Assembly: GCA_946411205.1 (NCBI GenBank)
Contig: CAMKDG010000013.1
Coordinates: forward strand, 1 to 46,400
Source of the DNA: an uncultured Desulfotomaculum sp.
GTDB lineage: Bacteria; Bacillota; Desulfotomaculia; Desulfotomaculales; Desulfotomaculaceae
Direction: 5' to 3'
DNA length: 46,400 bases
Both the position numbers and the translations under genes were made by a program. The notes beneath the pieces are model-generated. The model had not been told where the DNA came from and did no database searches. It saw only the letters and a program-made list of their open reading frames with translations. Shown here piece after piece: positions 8,746-16,887 of the stretch. How positions within the stretch are numbered: the first letter of the stretch is position 1; every line of letters begins with the position of its first letter.

Positions 8746-9429
8746 TTAGCTTAAATATGAGTCTACCTGTTTTTCAATGGTTTGAATTTCTTCTTCTGTC
8801 AGAGGTCTGTTGAGAAAATCAACCAGGGCTTTTACGGATGCTCCAATAGCCACTCGCCGTACATCGATATCAGCTTTCTTTTCGACCGGCACAGTGGGAG
8901 TGGTATATTTAGCCGATGGCAGACCGGGACTTAGCTTGTCAGCCATTTTATCCAAATCATTTAGCGGGTCAAAGGCAAGATTTTCACTTTCATAATCAGC
9001 ATCTTTTCTTGACGGGGAGGAATCTTTAGTAGTCTCATTGGCCATCCAAGGCAGATCATCAAGATCAGCAGAATTGCTCCCTATCGTTTCACTGAAGTTA
9101 TTCTCGAAGTCCCTTTCCATATCCACTGTAGTTTCTGGAGTGGGATCATTCTTTTTAAGTAGTCTTTTCTCGCGGGCTCTTTCTTTTTTTAAGACATATT
9201 CACCAAAGGCTTGGGATACTTCTTCCTCTAATTGATAAAGCTCTGCTTTATGTTGTTCAATAAAAATATGACTTTCCGGGTTGTTTTTTTCAATCATTTC
9301 TATGAAATCTAACTGGTTAGCAATCAGGGCCTGTAGAGATGGGGACACTTTTATTTTTACCCTGGCTAGCTCCTTATCGTATTGGTGACCGGATGGTGAT
9401 AAAGCTATTTCTAAATTATTTTTAGACAT
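8746..9429 (-). CDS. Hypothetical acidic, coiled-coil-prone protein
   Basis: I do not recognise this 227-residue soluble protein. Residues 1-45 look folded (KVSPSLQALIANQLDFIEMI). Residues about 50-95 are a charged helical stretch rich in Glu and Lys, likely coiled coil. The middle (about 95-190) is low-complexity, acidic and Ser/Pro/Asp-rich, probably disordered. The last 40 residues (ASVKALVDFLNRPLTEEEI) look like a short helical domain. There is no signal peptide or membrane segment. ATG 9429 is chosen because GGGAGTG lies upstream; an in-frame start 13 codons earlier lacks an SD. It is convergent with the pyrophosphatase and divergent from the STM-type operon. Confidence 0.65.
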   Translation of the reverse strand: MSKNNLEIALSPSGHQYDKELARVKIKVSPSLQALIANQLDFIEMIEKNNPESHIFIEQHKAELYQLEEEVSQAFGEYVLKKERAREKRLLKKNDPTPETTVDMERDFENNFSETIGSNSADLDDLPWMANETTKDSSPSRKDADYESENLAFDPLNDLDKMADKLSPGLPSAKYTTPTVPVEKKADIDVRRVAIGASVKALVDFLNRPLTEEEIQTIEKQVDSYLS

Positions 9430-9551
9430 GTGAAACACTCCCTTATAGTACAACGTAAGACACAACAAATATTATACCAAGTTACGGGCCAAGCGGAAAC
9501 CATTATTTGCTGTATCTGGAAATCGCCTATGCCGAAAGGGAAAAAATGTTA

Positions 9552-9557
9552 TATAAT
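9552..9557 (+). promoter_or_regulatory. Possible -10 box of the STM4015-4011 operon
   Basis: TATAAT at 9552-9557 lies about 32 bases upstream of the first gene of the operon. No convincing -35 hexamer is seen at the right distance, so this is tentative. Confidence 0.3.
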
Positions 9558-9588
9558 AGTGCTAACTTTTGCACACTGGGAAGGAGCT

Positions 9589-10470
9589 ATGAAGGTGAAA
9601 AGTAAACGCTACTCTCTTGACTGGGAAATGCTTGAAGAGCAAAAGAAAACCATGGAGGATCTGGTGGCAGAAATCATCAACGATCCGGAACTGCCTGAAC
9701 TAGAGGAGCTTGTCATTGGCCAGTTTACCCTAGGCTATGATGACGAAGAAAATATGGATACCATCATCAAGGGCTTGGTTGACAATAGGGAAAAACTGCA
9801 GCATATCAAATCATTTTATTTTGGGGATATGGATTCCGAAGAGTGCGAGGTATCCTGGATTACCCAAGGGAATTATACCCCCATCTGGGAAGCCTTTCCG
9901 AACCTAGAGAGACTGGTGATTAAGGGCTCCAATGGGCTCTCACTGGGGAAGATTTCTCACGCCAAGCTTAGCTCATTGCAACTGATCAACGGAGGTCTTG
10001 ACAAATCGGTTTTGGCAGAAATCAGGGATGCAGATCTACCGGCGTTGGAACGCCTGGAGATTTACCTTGGCGATGATAACTACGGCGCGAACATCGGCAA
10101 AGCAGAGCTAGAGGACTTTGGCAACCATGCCAAGCTGCCAGCCTTGCGGGAACTGGGATTGGTCAACTCTTACATACAGGACGAAGTCGTGGCAGCAATT
10201 CTCCCGACGGCAATTGCCCAAAGAAGCGAAATTCTCAATTTTTCCTATGGTGCGCTGACTGACCAAGGTGCGCAAGGGATGATTGCTGCTATGACTGGAC
10301 TGGCTGGATGTAAGCAAATCTATATCGAGCATCATTATGTAGGTCAGGTAATGCAGGAAAAAGTGGTGGAGGCAGGCAATCAGCAGGGTATCAAGGTGGT
10401 TTTTGATGACCAACAGGAAGCCGAAGTTTACTCTGGAGAGACTTACTATAGCATTTTGTTGTCCGAATAA
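9589..10470 (+). CDS. STM4015-family protein (leucine-rich-repeat-like)
   Basis: First gene of a five-gene overlapping set whose products match the families named after Salmonella STM4015-STM4011. This about 293-residue protein has repeated segments with regularly spaced Leu/Ile, such as LPALERLEIYLGDDN and LPALRELGLVNS, typical of an LRR-like solenoid. It has no catalytic motif, so it is probably a binding or scaffold subunit. ATG 9589 lies only 2 bases after AAGGAG; GTG 9595 has better spacing (8 bases) and may be the true start. The stop overlaps the next ATG (TAATG). The function of the family is unknown, as far as I know. Confidence 0.8.
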   Translation: MKVKSKRYSLDWEMLEEQKKTMEDLVAEIINDPELPELEELVIGQFTLGYDDEENMDTIIKGLVDNREKLQHIKSFYFGDMDSEECEVSWITQGNYTPIWEAFPNLERLVIKGSNGLSLGKISHAKLSSLQLINGGLDKSVLAEIRDADLPALERLEIYLGDDNYGANIGKAELEDFGNHAKLPALRELGLVNSYIQDEVVAAILPTAIAQRSEILNFSYGALTDQGAQGMIAAMTGLAGCKQIYIEHHYVGQVMQEKVVEAGNQQGIKVVFDDQQEAEVYSGETYYSILLSE

Positions 10471-11456
10471 TGGATACTATCCTATTACTGGGTGAACCGA
10501 CCAGCAAACGCAGCATTTATTTCACAAAGGCAGCGGCAGCACAAGGGAAGAGGGTTATTCTTCGACCCTTGTTTTCTGTTGTCGAGAGTGACCTAGCTAA
10601 TTCTGCTGTGAAGATTGACCCGGTTAGCTATCACAGCAGCGATATTGCCCGGTTGGAGGAAAGTGTACAGGGCTATAGCGAGAAATTATTGGCGATCGCA
10701 TCAGGCCGGGCCACTTTTCTAAATACCCCCCGGGATATCATCCGCGCCTTGGACAAGCGACAGACCAAAGCTGTGCTCCGAGAGGCAGGTATTCCGGTGA
10801 CGCCTGAGTTAGTACTGGAGACGATACAGAGAGAGTCTCTCTTCGCTGCCATGGATGCCAGGCGACCCTATGGGGTCTTTATCAAGCCCAACCATGGTTC
10901 CGGTGCGGCGGGAATTATTGCCTATCGGCGGCAATATTCCACCGGTAGGGGTGTTGCCTACACCACCCTGGCCAAGGGCAAGGGAACCTACCACAATGCC
11001 AAGAAAATCTATCGAGTGGATGACCCCAGCGAGGTGGCGGCACTGCTGGATTTTGCCATGAAGAAGCATCCCATCGTCGAGGTATGGCTGCCCAAAGCGC
11101 GCCATAACGGATACAGCTACGATTTGCGGGCGGTGGTTCAGTTTGGCTCGGTGGACTATCTGGTGGCCCGGGGTTCGGAAAAAATGATTACCAATTTGCA
11201 CCTCAATAATCACCCGATAGACTTGGCTGAACTGGACCTGACAGAATATGTCCTGGAACAGGTGAAAGACACTGCCATACGGGCGGTGCAGGCCCTTTCA
11301 CCTACCCTGCAGGTGGCGGGGGTGGACCTGCTGCTCACGCCGGACAAGCGGCTGTACGTGATTGAGATCAATGCCCAGGGGGACTTGATTCACCAGGATA
11401 TTTATGGAGAGAACAGTATCTACCGAAAACAAGTGGAAGGGATGTTACGAATGTGA
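10470..11456 (+). CDS. STM4014-family ATP-grasp enzyme
   Basis: This 328-residue cytoplasmic protein has ATP-grasp ligase features. FIKPNHGSGAAGI (K139, then the Gly-rich loop) is the ATP-binding lysine and loop. VEVWLPK is the hinge-like strand and YDLRAVV the following strand. YVIEINAQGD near residue 296 places E299 and N301 as Mg ligands. Such enzymes join a carboxylate to an amine, thiol or similar group through an acyl-phosphate. The substrate is not known, and the N-terminal 90 residues differ from RimK or D-Ala ligases. It is second in the operon; the start overlaps the previous stop by one base and the next gene starts inside its last codons (ATGTGA). Confidence 0.8.
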   Translation: MDTILLLGEPTSKRSIYFTKAAAAQGKRVILRPLFSVVESDLANSAVKIDPVSYHSSDIARLEESVQGYSEKLLAIASGRATFLNTPRDIIRALDKRQTKAVLREAGIPVTPELVLETIQRESLFAAMDARRPYGVFIKPNHGSGAAGIIAYRRQYSTGRGVAYTTLAKGKGTYHNAKKIYRVDDPSEVAALLDFAMKKHPIVEVWLPKARHNGYSYDLRAVVQFGSVDYLVARGSEKMITNLHLNNHPIDLAELDLTEYVLEQVKDTAIRAVQALSPTLQVAGVDLLLTPDKRLYVIEINAQGDLIHQDIYGENSIYRKQVEGMLRM

Positions 11457-12325
11457 GCAAGGGACCAGTGGGCTATCAGTCGGAAATTCTGATGAAGATC
11501 AGGAAATCTGCCCATCGGAGAAATAACATTGATATGTCGCAGGTGGTTGGTAGTAAGGATATACTTTTCCTTTGCTACGATACCTTGCGCTATGACGTTG
11601 CTATGCAGGAGCAGCAGGCGGGCAATACGCCTAACATCAACCGTTATGGCCAATGGAGAAAATGTCACGCGGCCGGAAGTTTTACTTATCCCTCCCACCA
11701 TGCGATGTTTGCCGGTTTTTTGCCTTTTCCCTGGGAAAGTGAGAGTGTCTTTGATGCCAGACCACTCTTCTTTGCGAAAGATATCGGCATGGGTAGGCAG
11801 GTGCCTCCGGGGGCTTATCTTTTTGAGGGAGCAAACATCATCGAAGGTTTGGCAAAGGATGGCTATGAGACCATCTGCATCGGTGGAGTTAGCTTTTTTA
11901 ATAAGCGTACCCAGGTAAACCGGGTATTCCCTAACATGTTTAGGCACAGCTACTGGAACCCAGGCTTTGGCTGCGATGCCAAGGATAGCACCCAGCGGCA
12001 GATTGACTTAGCCTGCCAAAAGTTGGCGGAGATGCCAGCGGACAAGCCTGTTTTTCTGTATATCAATTTCTCCGCCATTCATTATCCCAATGTCCATTAT
12101 TTAGAGGGGGCGACCGGGGATAGTGTGGCCAGCCACGGAGCGGCCCTGCGTTACGTGGACAGCTGCCTGCCGCCGTTATGGAAAAGTATCCTGTGTCGGG
12201 GCGGGGCATTGGTTATTGCTACCTCAGATCATGGTACCTGCTATGGAGATGACGGAAAAAAGTATCACGGTATTAATCATGAAGTGGTTAATGCGGTACC
12301 CTATATGGAGTTTATGATTGAATGA
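11453..12325 (+). CDS. STM4013-family hydrolase, alkaline phosphatase/sulfatase fold
   Basis: A 290-residue member of the alkaline-phosphatase superfamily. LFLCYDTLRYD places D43 as the first metal ligand. GSFTYPSHHAMF places T78 where sulfatases carry Cys/Ser in C-x-P-S, so a Thr nucleophile (phosphatase, phosphodiesterase or phosphotransferase type) is likely and formylglycine is not. ATSDHGTCYGDDG places D259 and H260 as metal ligands, with more His in HGINHE. There is no signal peptide, so it acts inside the cell and probably on an intermediate made by its neighbours. The start is GTG 11453, overlapping the preceding stop. The substrate is unknown. Confidence 0.8.
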   Translation: MSKGPVGYQSEILMKIRKSAHRRNNIDMSQVVGSKDILFLCYDTLRYDVAMQEQQAGNTPNINRYGQWRKCHAAGSFTYPSHHAMFAGFLPFPWESESVFDARPLFFAKDIGMGRQVPPGAYLFEGANIIEGLAKDGYETICIGGVSFFNKRTQVNRVFPNMFRHSYWNPGFGCDAKDSTQRQIDLACQKLAEMPADKPVFLYINFSAIHYPNVHYLEGATGDSVASHGAALRYVDSCLPPLWKSILCRGGALVIATSDHGTCYGDDGKKYHGINHEVVNAVPYMEFMIE

Positions 12326-13593
12326 TCAGTAATCAAGAACGTTACCAGCAATATATGTATAGCTATCCCCACAAAACCGCTTACCGCCAGTTGGCTCGTC
12401 CCATCCCGCTGGCTGCGGTTGCCGCTGAGCTGACCGATTGCAGCGAGCTGTACCTACACATTCCCTTTTGCAGCAGCAAGTGTGGTTTTTGTAATCTTTT
12501 CTCTGTGACAGGAAGCAGTGAATTGCTGGAGGACTATATTGATGCTGTGACCAAGCAGGCAGAGTCTATTGCCCAAGTGGCAGTACCGCGGCCAAAGTCC
12601 TTTACTGTAGGCGGCGGTACGCCACTGGTGCTGTCCGCAGGGCAATTAGAACGTTTGTTCGCCGGTGTACAAAGGGCTTTTTCCCTCGACCTCAAATCAC
12701 TGCCAAGCTGCATTGAGACATCGCCAAAGGAAACCAGCCCGGAAAAACTGGAGATCCTCAAGGCATACCAGATCCAGAGGATCAGTCTTGGGGTACAGTC
12801 CTTTTGGCCCGAGGAACTCGCCGCCCTTAAGCGCCATCACACCCTCCAGGATGTGGAGCGTGCCCTTAGGCTGTTAAAACACTACGATTTCCCACTGCTC
12901 AATCTGGATTTGATCTACGGTATTCCCGGACAAACTATGGAGACTTGGCGCTATAGCCTAACCAAGGCGGTGGACTATACTCCCGGGGAGCTTTTCATCT
13001 ATCCGTTGTACATTCGGGAACACAAAACCTTGGATCGGCATCAGCCGGAGATGGCACCTTTCTATGAACTGGCAAGGGATTTTCTGATTGCCAACGGCTA
13101 TGAGCAGAAATCCATGCGTCGATTTTCCAAAAACGGCAGTAAAAGTGTCAGCTGTGGCTTTGAGAATATGCTTGCCCTGGGTTGCGGCGGCCGGAGCTAC
13201 CTTGGCGGCTTCCATACTTGCGTGCCCTACAGCGATCAGTCTGCCTATATCCGGCAAAGCATAGCAGATTTTATCGCAGCGCCAGCAATCTGTGCCTTTA
13301 CCCATGGGATTCATCTTTCGCAGGAAGAACAAAGCCGGCGTTTTGTCATGAAGAACCTCTTTGTGGCGGCAGGTGTATCGCTGTTAGAGTATGCAGAGAG
13401 CTTTGTTGCCGAGCTTTTGGCGGATTTCCCCCTGCTCCTCGAATGGGAAGCCGCTGGTTATGTGTGTAGGGAGGAAGGCAGAATCAAGCTGACAACGGCT
13501 GGCATGGGTCTAGCGGATTATCTTGCACCGCAGCTGATTTCCCAAGAAGTTGCCAGGCTTTCCGAGAAGTGGTGTGACCCATGGAGAACCTAG
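12322..13593 (+). CDS. STM4012-family radical SAM protein (HemN-like)
   Basis: A 423-residue radical S-adenosylmethionine enzyme. C50-x3-C54-x2-C57 in HIPFCSSKCGFCNLFS binds the catalytic [4Fe-4S] cluster; VGGGTP (residues 96-101) binds SAM; LDLIYGIPGQT is typical of the HemN/HemW class. The fourth Cys seen after the cluster motif in HemN (C-x-C) is absent. The C-terminal 100 residues resemble the HemN C-terminal domain. By name it would be mistaken for coproporphyrinogen dehydrogenase, but the neighbours argue for another substrate. ATG overlaps the previous stop (ATGA) and its end overlaps the next gene by 13 bases. Confidence 0.85.
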   Translation: MISNQERYQQYMYSYPHKTAYRQLARPIPLAAVAAELTDCSELYLHIPFCSSKCGFCNLFSVTGSSELLEDYIDAVTKQAESIAQVAVPRPKSFTVGGGTPLVLSAGQLERLFAGVQRAFSLDLKSLPSCIETSPKETSPEKLEILKAYQIQRISLGVQSFWPEELAALKRHHTLQDVERALRLLKHYDFPLLNLDLIYGIPGQTMETWRYSLTKAVDYTPGELFIYPLYIREHKTLDRHQPEMAPFYELARDFLIANGYEQKSMRRFSKNGSKSVSCGFENMLALGCGGRSYLGGFHTCVPYSDQSAYIRQSIADFIAAPAICAFTHGIHLSQEEQSRRFVMKNLFVAAGVSLLEYAESFVAELLADFPLLLEWEAAGYVCREEGRIKLTTAGMGLADYLAPQLISQEVARLSEKWCDPWRT

Positions 13594-15029
13594 TGACGTG
13601 GTATTATCGGGGAGCTATTGATTTTTGCAACTACCAGTGCAGCTATTGTCCCTTTGCCAAAGGGACAGCCTCGCCAGAATTACTGCTGCAAGACGAGCGG
13701 GCGTTGGCTAAATTTGTCAACGCTATGCAGCAAAGAGGGCAGGAAAAAAAGGACATTTTCCTGCTTCCCTATGGGGAGAGCCTGCTCTATGCCCATACGA
13801 TGCGGGCCTTGGCGAAGCTTACCAAACTGGAGCAAGTGAGATTTGCGGCCATTCAAACTAATCTTAGCCTGGATTTACAGCAGTTGGCGAGGGTATTTGC
13901 CGAAGAGGATGCCAAACTGGAGAAACTCCTGCTCTGGTGTTCCTTTCACCCTAGCCAGACGAGTGTGGCTAGCTTTCTAGCGCAGTGCCGGATACTGGCA
14001 GCTATGCAGATTCCCTTCAGCGTTGGCGCGGTGGCCGTGCCTGAAAACATGGGGACAATCAGGCAGCTGCGGCAGGCCCTGCCGCGGACGATCTACCTTT
14101 GGCTCAACGCCCAAGACGGCAGACGCAGGCCCTACACAAGGGCAGAAATACAGGATTTCACCTGGATCGATCCATTTTTCAGCCTGGAACTTAGCCAGCC
14201 AAAGGCTGACAGGCAAAAATGCGATGGTGGCAGAAGCTCCTTTTTTGTGGATGAGAAAGGGGATATTGCTCCCTGCAATATTGCCAGAACCCGCCAGGGC
14301 AACTTGTATGCAGCCAAAGAATATCGGGAGGCTACTTGCCGAAGCAAGAGTTGCTCCTGTTTTCTGGCCTACGCCCAGCGAAATCTGGACCTGATGGAGG
14401 ATTTTTTCGGGGATACCGGCAAGCTTCGGCTGCCCAAAAGGCATAGTCTGCCCATCTATTCCTTCGACATCGACGGCACGCTCCTGGATTTTGGCGCAGC
14501 CAGTGTGGAGACGGAGATAGCACAGCGGCTAGAAAAACTAGCAGAGAAGGGACGCCTGTTTTTCAATACGGCACGGCGATACGCCGGGTGCCACAGCCAG
14601 ATCAAGCATCTCCTGCCTTTCTTCGAAGGAGGCATCTTTAACAATGGCGGGGACATCCGCTGTTTTCAGAAAGCCTTCCACCACACCTGGGCCATGGACA
14701 AAGCCTATATCGCTGCTTTACCCGAGCCCAAATTTGTCGCTGTGGAAAAGGGGGAGCCGGTTCGGGTTATGTTTAAAGGATTCCGCCCGGCTATTGATGC
14801 TGCACGGTATCAGATTTTCACCGATGAGGATTCTTTATACTTGGTGCACAAATACGCGGGAAAGGAAAATGCACTGGCTTTTCTTGCTCGTCTCTACCGT
14901 GTGGAATACGATCAGATACTGCACATCGGTGACGGGCAAAATGATGTTATGCAGAAGATATCTTATCGCCTTGTGCAGGATCGGGAACAGCTTCTCCAAC
15001 TGCTAGAGGTGCTTTGTCAGAGAGCATAA
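13581..15029 (+). CDS. STM4011-family radical SAM protein fused to a HAD phosphatase
   Basis: A 482-residue two-domain protein. Residues 1-280 are radical SAM: C16-x3-C20-x2-C23 (DFCNYQCSYCPF). A later Cys set (C214, C232, C253, C258, C260) could hold an auxiliary SPASM-like Fe-S cluster. Residues about 290-480 are a Cof-type HAD hydrolase: SFDIDGTLLDF with D296 as nucleophile and D298 as acid/base, and HIGDGQNDVMQ with D451 and D455 as Mg ligands. No frameshift is seen at the join, so the fusion is genuine in this reading. It ends the operon; no terminator is visible in the short gap before the convergent transporter gene. G+C is high throughout. Confidence 0.85.
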   Translation: MENLVTWYYRGAIDFCNYQCSYCPFAKGTASPELLLQDERALAKFVNAMQQRGQEKKDIFLLPYGESLLYAHTMRALAKLTKLEQVRFAAIQTNLSLDLQQLARVFAEEDAKLEKLLLWCSFHPSQTSVASFLAQCRILAAMQIPFSVGAVAVPENMGTIRQLRQALPRTIYLWLNAQDGRRRPYTRAEIQDFTWIDPFFSLELSQPKADRQKCDGGRSSFFVDEKGDIAPCNIARTRQGNLYAAKEYREATCRSKSCSCFLAYAQRNLDLMEDFFGDTGKLRLPKRHSLPIYSFDIDGTLLDFGAASVETEIAQRLEKLAEKGRLFFNTARRYAGCHSQIKHLLPFFEGGIFNNGGDIRCFQKAFHHTWAMDKAYIAALPEPKFVAVEKGEPVRVMFKGFRPAIDAARYQIFTDEDSLYLVHKYAGKENALAFLARLYRVEYDQILHIGDGQNDVMQKISYRLVQDREQLLQLLEVLCQRA

Positions 15030-15083
15030 CTTTATATATAAGAAGCGGATTAAATGATTTAATAATAAGTTTATATTTACTGC

Positions 15084-16052
15084 CTAGCTATGATTTTCTT
15101 GTTGACAACGTTCCGTTCGCTTTAACAAATAGGAAATCAGTGCAGCCAGAGGTTGCTGATAGAGCATGGCCAGTGTTACAGGCATGGCAACGCTAGCGGG
15201 AAAGTAAGTTAACGCTAGGACCAAGCCCAAACTGTTGTTACGCATGCCAACCCCATAAATCATACTAACCATCTTCTCACGCTGATTTCCTTTAAGCACG
15301 TAAGAACCAAGAAACCCCAGGGAGTAACCACTAATTGAAATGATCAGAATCACTAACAAAAGTTTGATAATAGAATGATTCCAGTGTATTTCCGGTTCGA
15401 TAGCACTGGCATTGATATAGACAACTACAAAGATAGCTATTTTGGAAAAGAAACCGCCGATGGATTGGGCATATTTATCAAGTGATCCTTTGGTAAGATC
15501 GTGCGTTAGCATACCCAGCAGGCTGGGGAGGGTAATCATCCATAAAAGGCCCAATAGCAGGTGGCTAATGTCAATATGGATGGTACTGCCAGCAACCAGT
15601 AATATAAATAGTGGCAGTAATATAGGGCAAAGTAAGGTATCAATGGTGACTGCCACCATCGACAAGGGAACATCTCCGCCTGCCATGGAGGTCCAGAGTA
15701 CAGAGGTCACTCCCACAGGAATGGCAGCACCGATTAAAAAGCCCAGCCTCAGATATTCATTCTCCGGGTAAAAAAGAATACCAATACAGAAGGCTAGTAA
15801 AGGCATCGCTACGTGAATTAAAAGCAGCATCCAGATATTTACCCAAGGTCTGGATAAGGTGGTAAAAAATTCTTTTAAGCCTGTTTCCAATGCTGTTACA
15901 AAGGTCATGTAGGCAAAAGACAACGTAGCTACGAGACCCCAGAACTTAGTAGCCGGTAGCGGGAAAACAAATCCGAACAAAAGGGCAAATAATACGACGA
16001 AAAATATTTTCTGGCCAAGCCATCTGTTCCAACCTAAAAACTTCTGAAGCAT
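15084..16052 (-). CDS. BASS-family (bile acid:sodium symporter-like) transporter
   Basis: A membrane protein of about 322 residues with roughly ten hydrophobic segments. It resembles the bile acid/Na+ symporter (ArsB/BASS) superfamily: FLIGAAIPVGVTSVLWTSM and GMRNNSLGLVLAL fit the two crossover motifs. The substrate in bacteria of this type is usually an organic anion and cannot be told here. Start: AAGGATGAG stands upstream of the ATG at 16052; an ATG three codons earlier overlaps that SD. It is a single gene, convergent with the STM-type operon, with a possible promoter at 16115-16142. Base composition returns to the AT-leaning background. Confidence 0.82.
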   Translation of the reverse strand: MLQKFLGWNRWLGQKIFFVVLFALLFGFVFPLPATKFWGLVATLSFAYMTFVTALETGLKEFFTTLSRPWVNIWMLLLIHVAMPLLAFCIGILFYPENEYLRLGFLIGAAIPVGVTSVLWTSMAGGDVPLSMVAVTIDTLLCPILLPLFILLVAGSTIHIDISHLLLGLLWMITLPSLLGMLTHDLTKGSLDKYAQSIGGFFSKIAIFVVVYINASAIEPEIHWNHSIIKLLLVILIISISGYSLGFLGSYVLKGNQREKMVSMIYGVGMRNNSLGLVLALTYFPASVAMPVTLAMLYQQPLAALISYLLKRTERCQQENHS

Positions 16053-16114
16053 TTTTCTCATCCTTGTAATGATTTTAGTCTAACTAATAAACATTTTTGG
16101 CACTATCATGATTC

Positions 16115-16142
16115 ATTTTAACATATCCATTGCCATCTTCAA
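16115..16142 (-). promoter_or_regulatory. Possible promoter of the BASS transporter gene
   Basis: On the minus strand TTGAAG (16142-16137), a 16-base spacer and TAAAAT (16120-16115), about 60 bases upstream of the start codon. Confidence 0.4.
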
Positions 16143-16525
16143 TGATAAAGCAATTAATCTAAATTACCAGCCGGTGCAGGCCCTACATGCACCAACTTTT
16201 AATGCGTGCCTCAAACCAATAGATCGAGTCTTACCCCCAGAGAAACACTAGCTCATAAGCCAGTGTTTTTTCTAATTAACGTTGAAAGCTTACTCACTCA
16301 AAATGCCTTAATGAAAGGGTAAATGGTTGATTGAGTGGTAAAATAACGCTTCGGCTCCTTAAATGTGCGGTTGGCTGCATGCAAAACAGTAATTTTTGTA
16401 ACTTAGGGATAAAACTGCTCCAATATGCATTGGAGTTGAAAAAAATACAATTGACGGGAAGTTTATAGCTGTGGTTATGGGTAGAACGCTATAATGACTT
16501 CTATAAAAAATAAGGGGTGATATTG
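16143..16525. other. Intergenic region with several hairpins
   Basis: No gene is seen in these 380 bases. Visible structures are: GGTGCA (16173) with TGCACC (16188); AACACT-x-GCT with AGC-x-AGTGTT followed by TTTTTT (16243-16273, terminator-like on the plus strand, with no obvious client gene); CACTCAA (16295) with TTGAGTG (16331); and CTCCAAT (16418-16424) with ATTGGAG (16429-16435). TATAAT at 16490-16495 may be the -10 box for the DUF485/actP pair. The inverted repeats close to that site may be operator sites, but this is unproven. Confidence 0.45.
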
Positions 16526-16882
16526 ATGGCGAAAATTGAAACGGCACTGAGACCAATGGGCAGTACTCAGGAAGATCAAAAGGCTTCGTTGCTTACGGGT
16601 ATTCATAGCGAGCAGTATTTGAAGCTGATCATGTACCGACAACTCCGATTAAGCCTGGCTTTGTTTGGCGTATTTGTCATTATTCTAGCTGGTTTGCCTT
16701 TAGTAAATTACTATCTGCCAATGGTTGCTACTATTAGGATCTACGGTTTTACCTTAAGCTGGCTTGTTTTAGGGGTCCTTTTCTATCCGGTGACCTGGGC
16801 AGTTGCTTATATCTATGTAAAACGTTCGTTAGAACTGGAGCACCGGATTGCTCAAGAGGTTGCCCAGAGTAAAGGGAGGTAA
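16526..16882 (+). CDS. DUF485 membrane protein paired with acetate permease
   Basis: A 118-residue protein with a hydrophilic N-terminus, two transmembrane helices (about residues 45-70 and 75-100) and a charged C-terminus. It fits the DUF485 (YjcH) family, which is regularly encoded just before actP and is assumed to be an accessory subunit of that symporter. ATG 16526 is chosen because AAGGGGTGA lies 6 bases upstream; the GTG at 16517 is part of that SD. The gap to actP is 5 bases. Confidence 0.85.
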   Translation: MAKIETALRPMGSTQEDQKASLLTGIHSEQYLKLIMYRQLRLSLALFGVFVIILAGLPLVNYYLPMVATIRIYGFTLSWLVLGVLFYPVTWAVAYIYVKRSLELEHRIAQEVAQSKGR

Positions 16883-16887
16883 AAAAG

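Noticed and set aside
11453..12325. Sulfatase
   Set aside because: The nucleophile position is Thr (T-Y-P-S), not Cys/Ser as needed for formylglycine, and no maturase or signal peptide is present.
12322..13593. Coproporphyrinogen III dehydrogenase (HemN)
   Set aside because: The radical SAM core is HemN-like, but the fourth Cys of the HemN C-x-C pattern is missing, no other heme gene is near, and the neighbours match the STM4012 context.
9589..15029. Prophage or integrative element around the G+C-rich operon
   Set aside because: No integrase, attachment-site repeats, tRNA or phage genes are seen at either border.
16097..16113. Sigma-54 promoter (TGGCAC)
   Set aside because: The -12 GC element is not found at the required distance.
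16451..16495. TTGACG ... TATAAT as one promoter for the DUF485/actP operon
   Set aside because: The hexamers are 33 bases apart, far beyond the 16-18 accepted for sigma-A.
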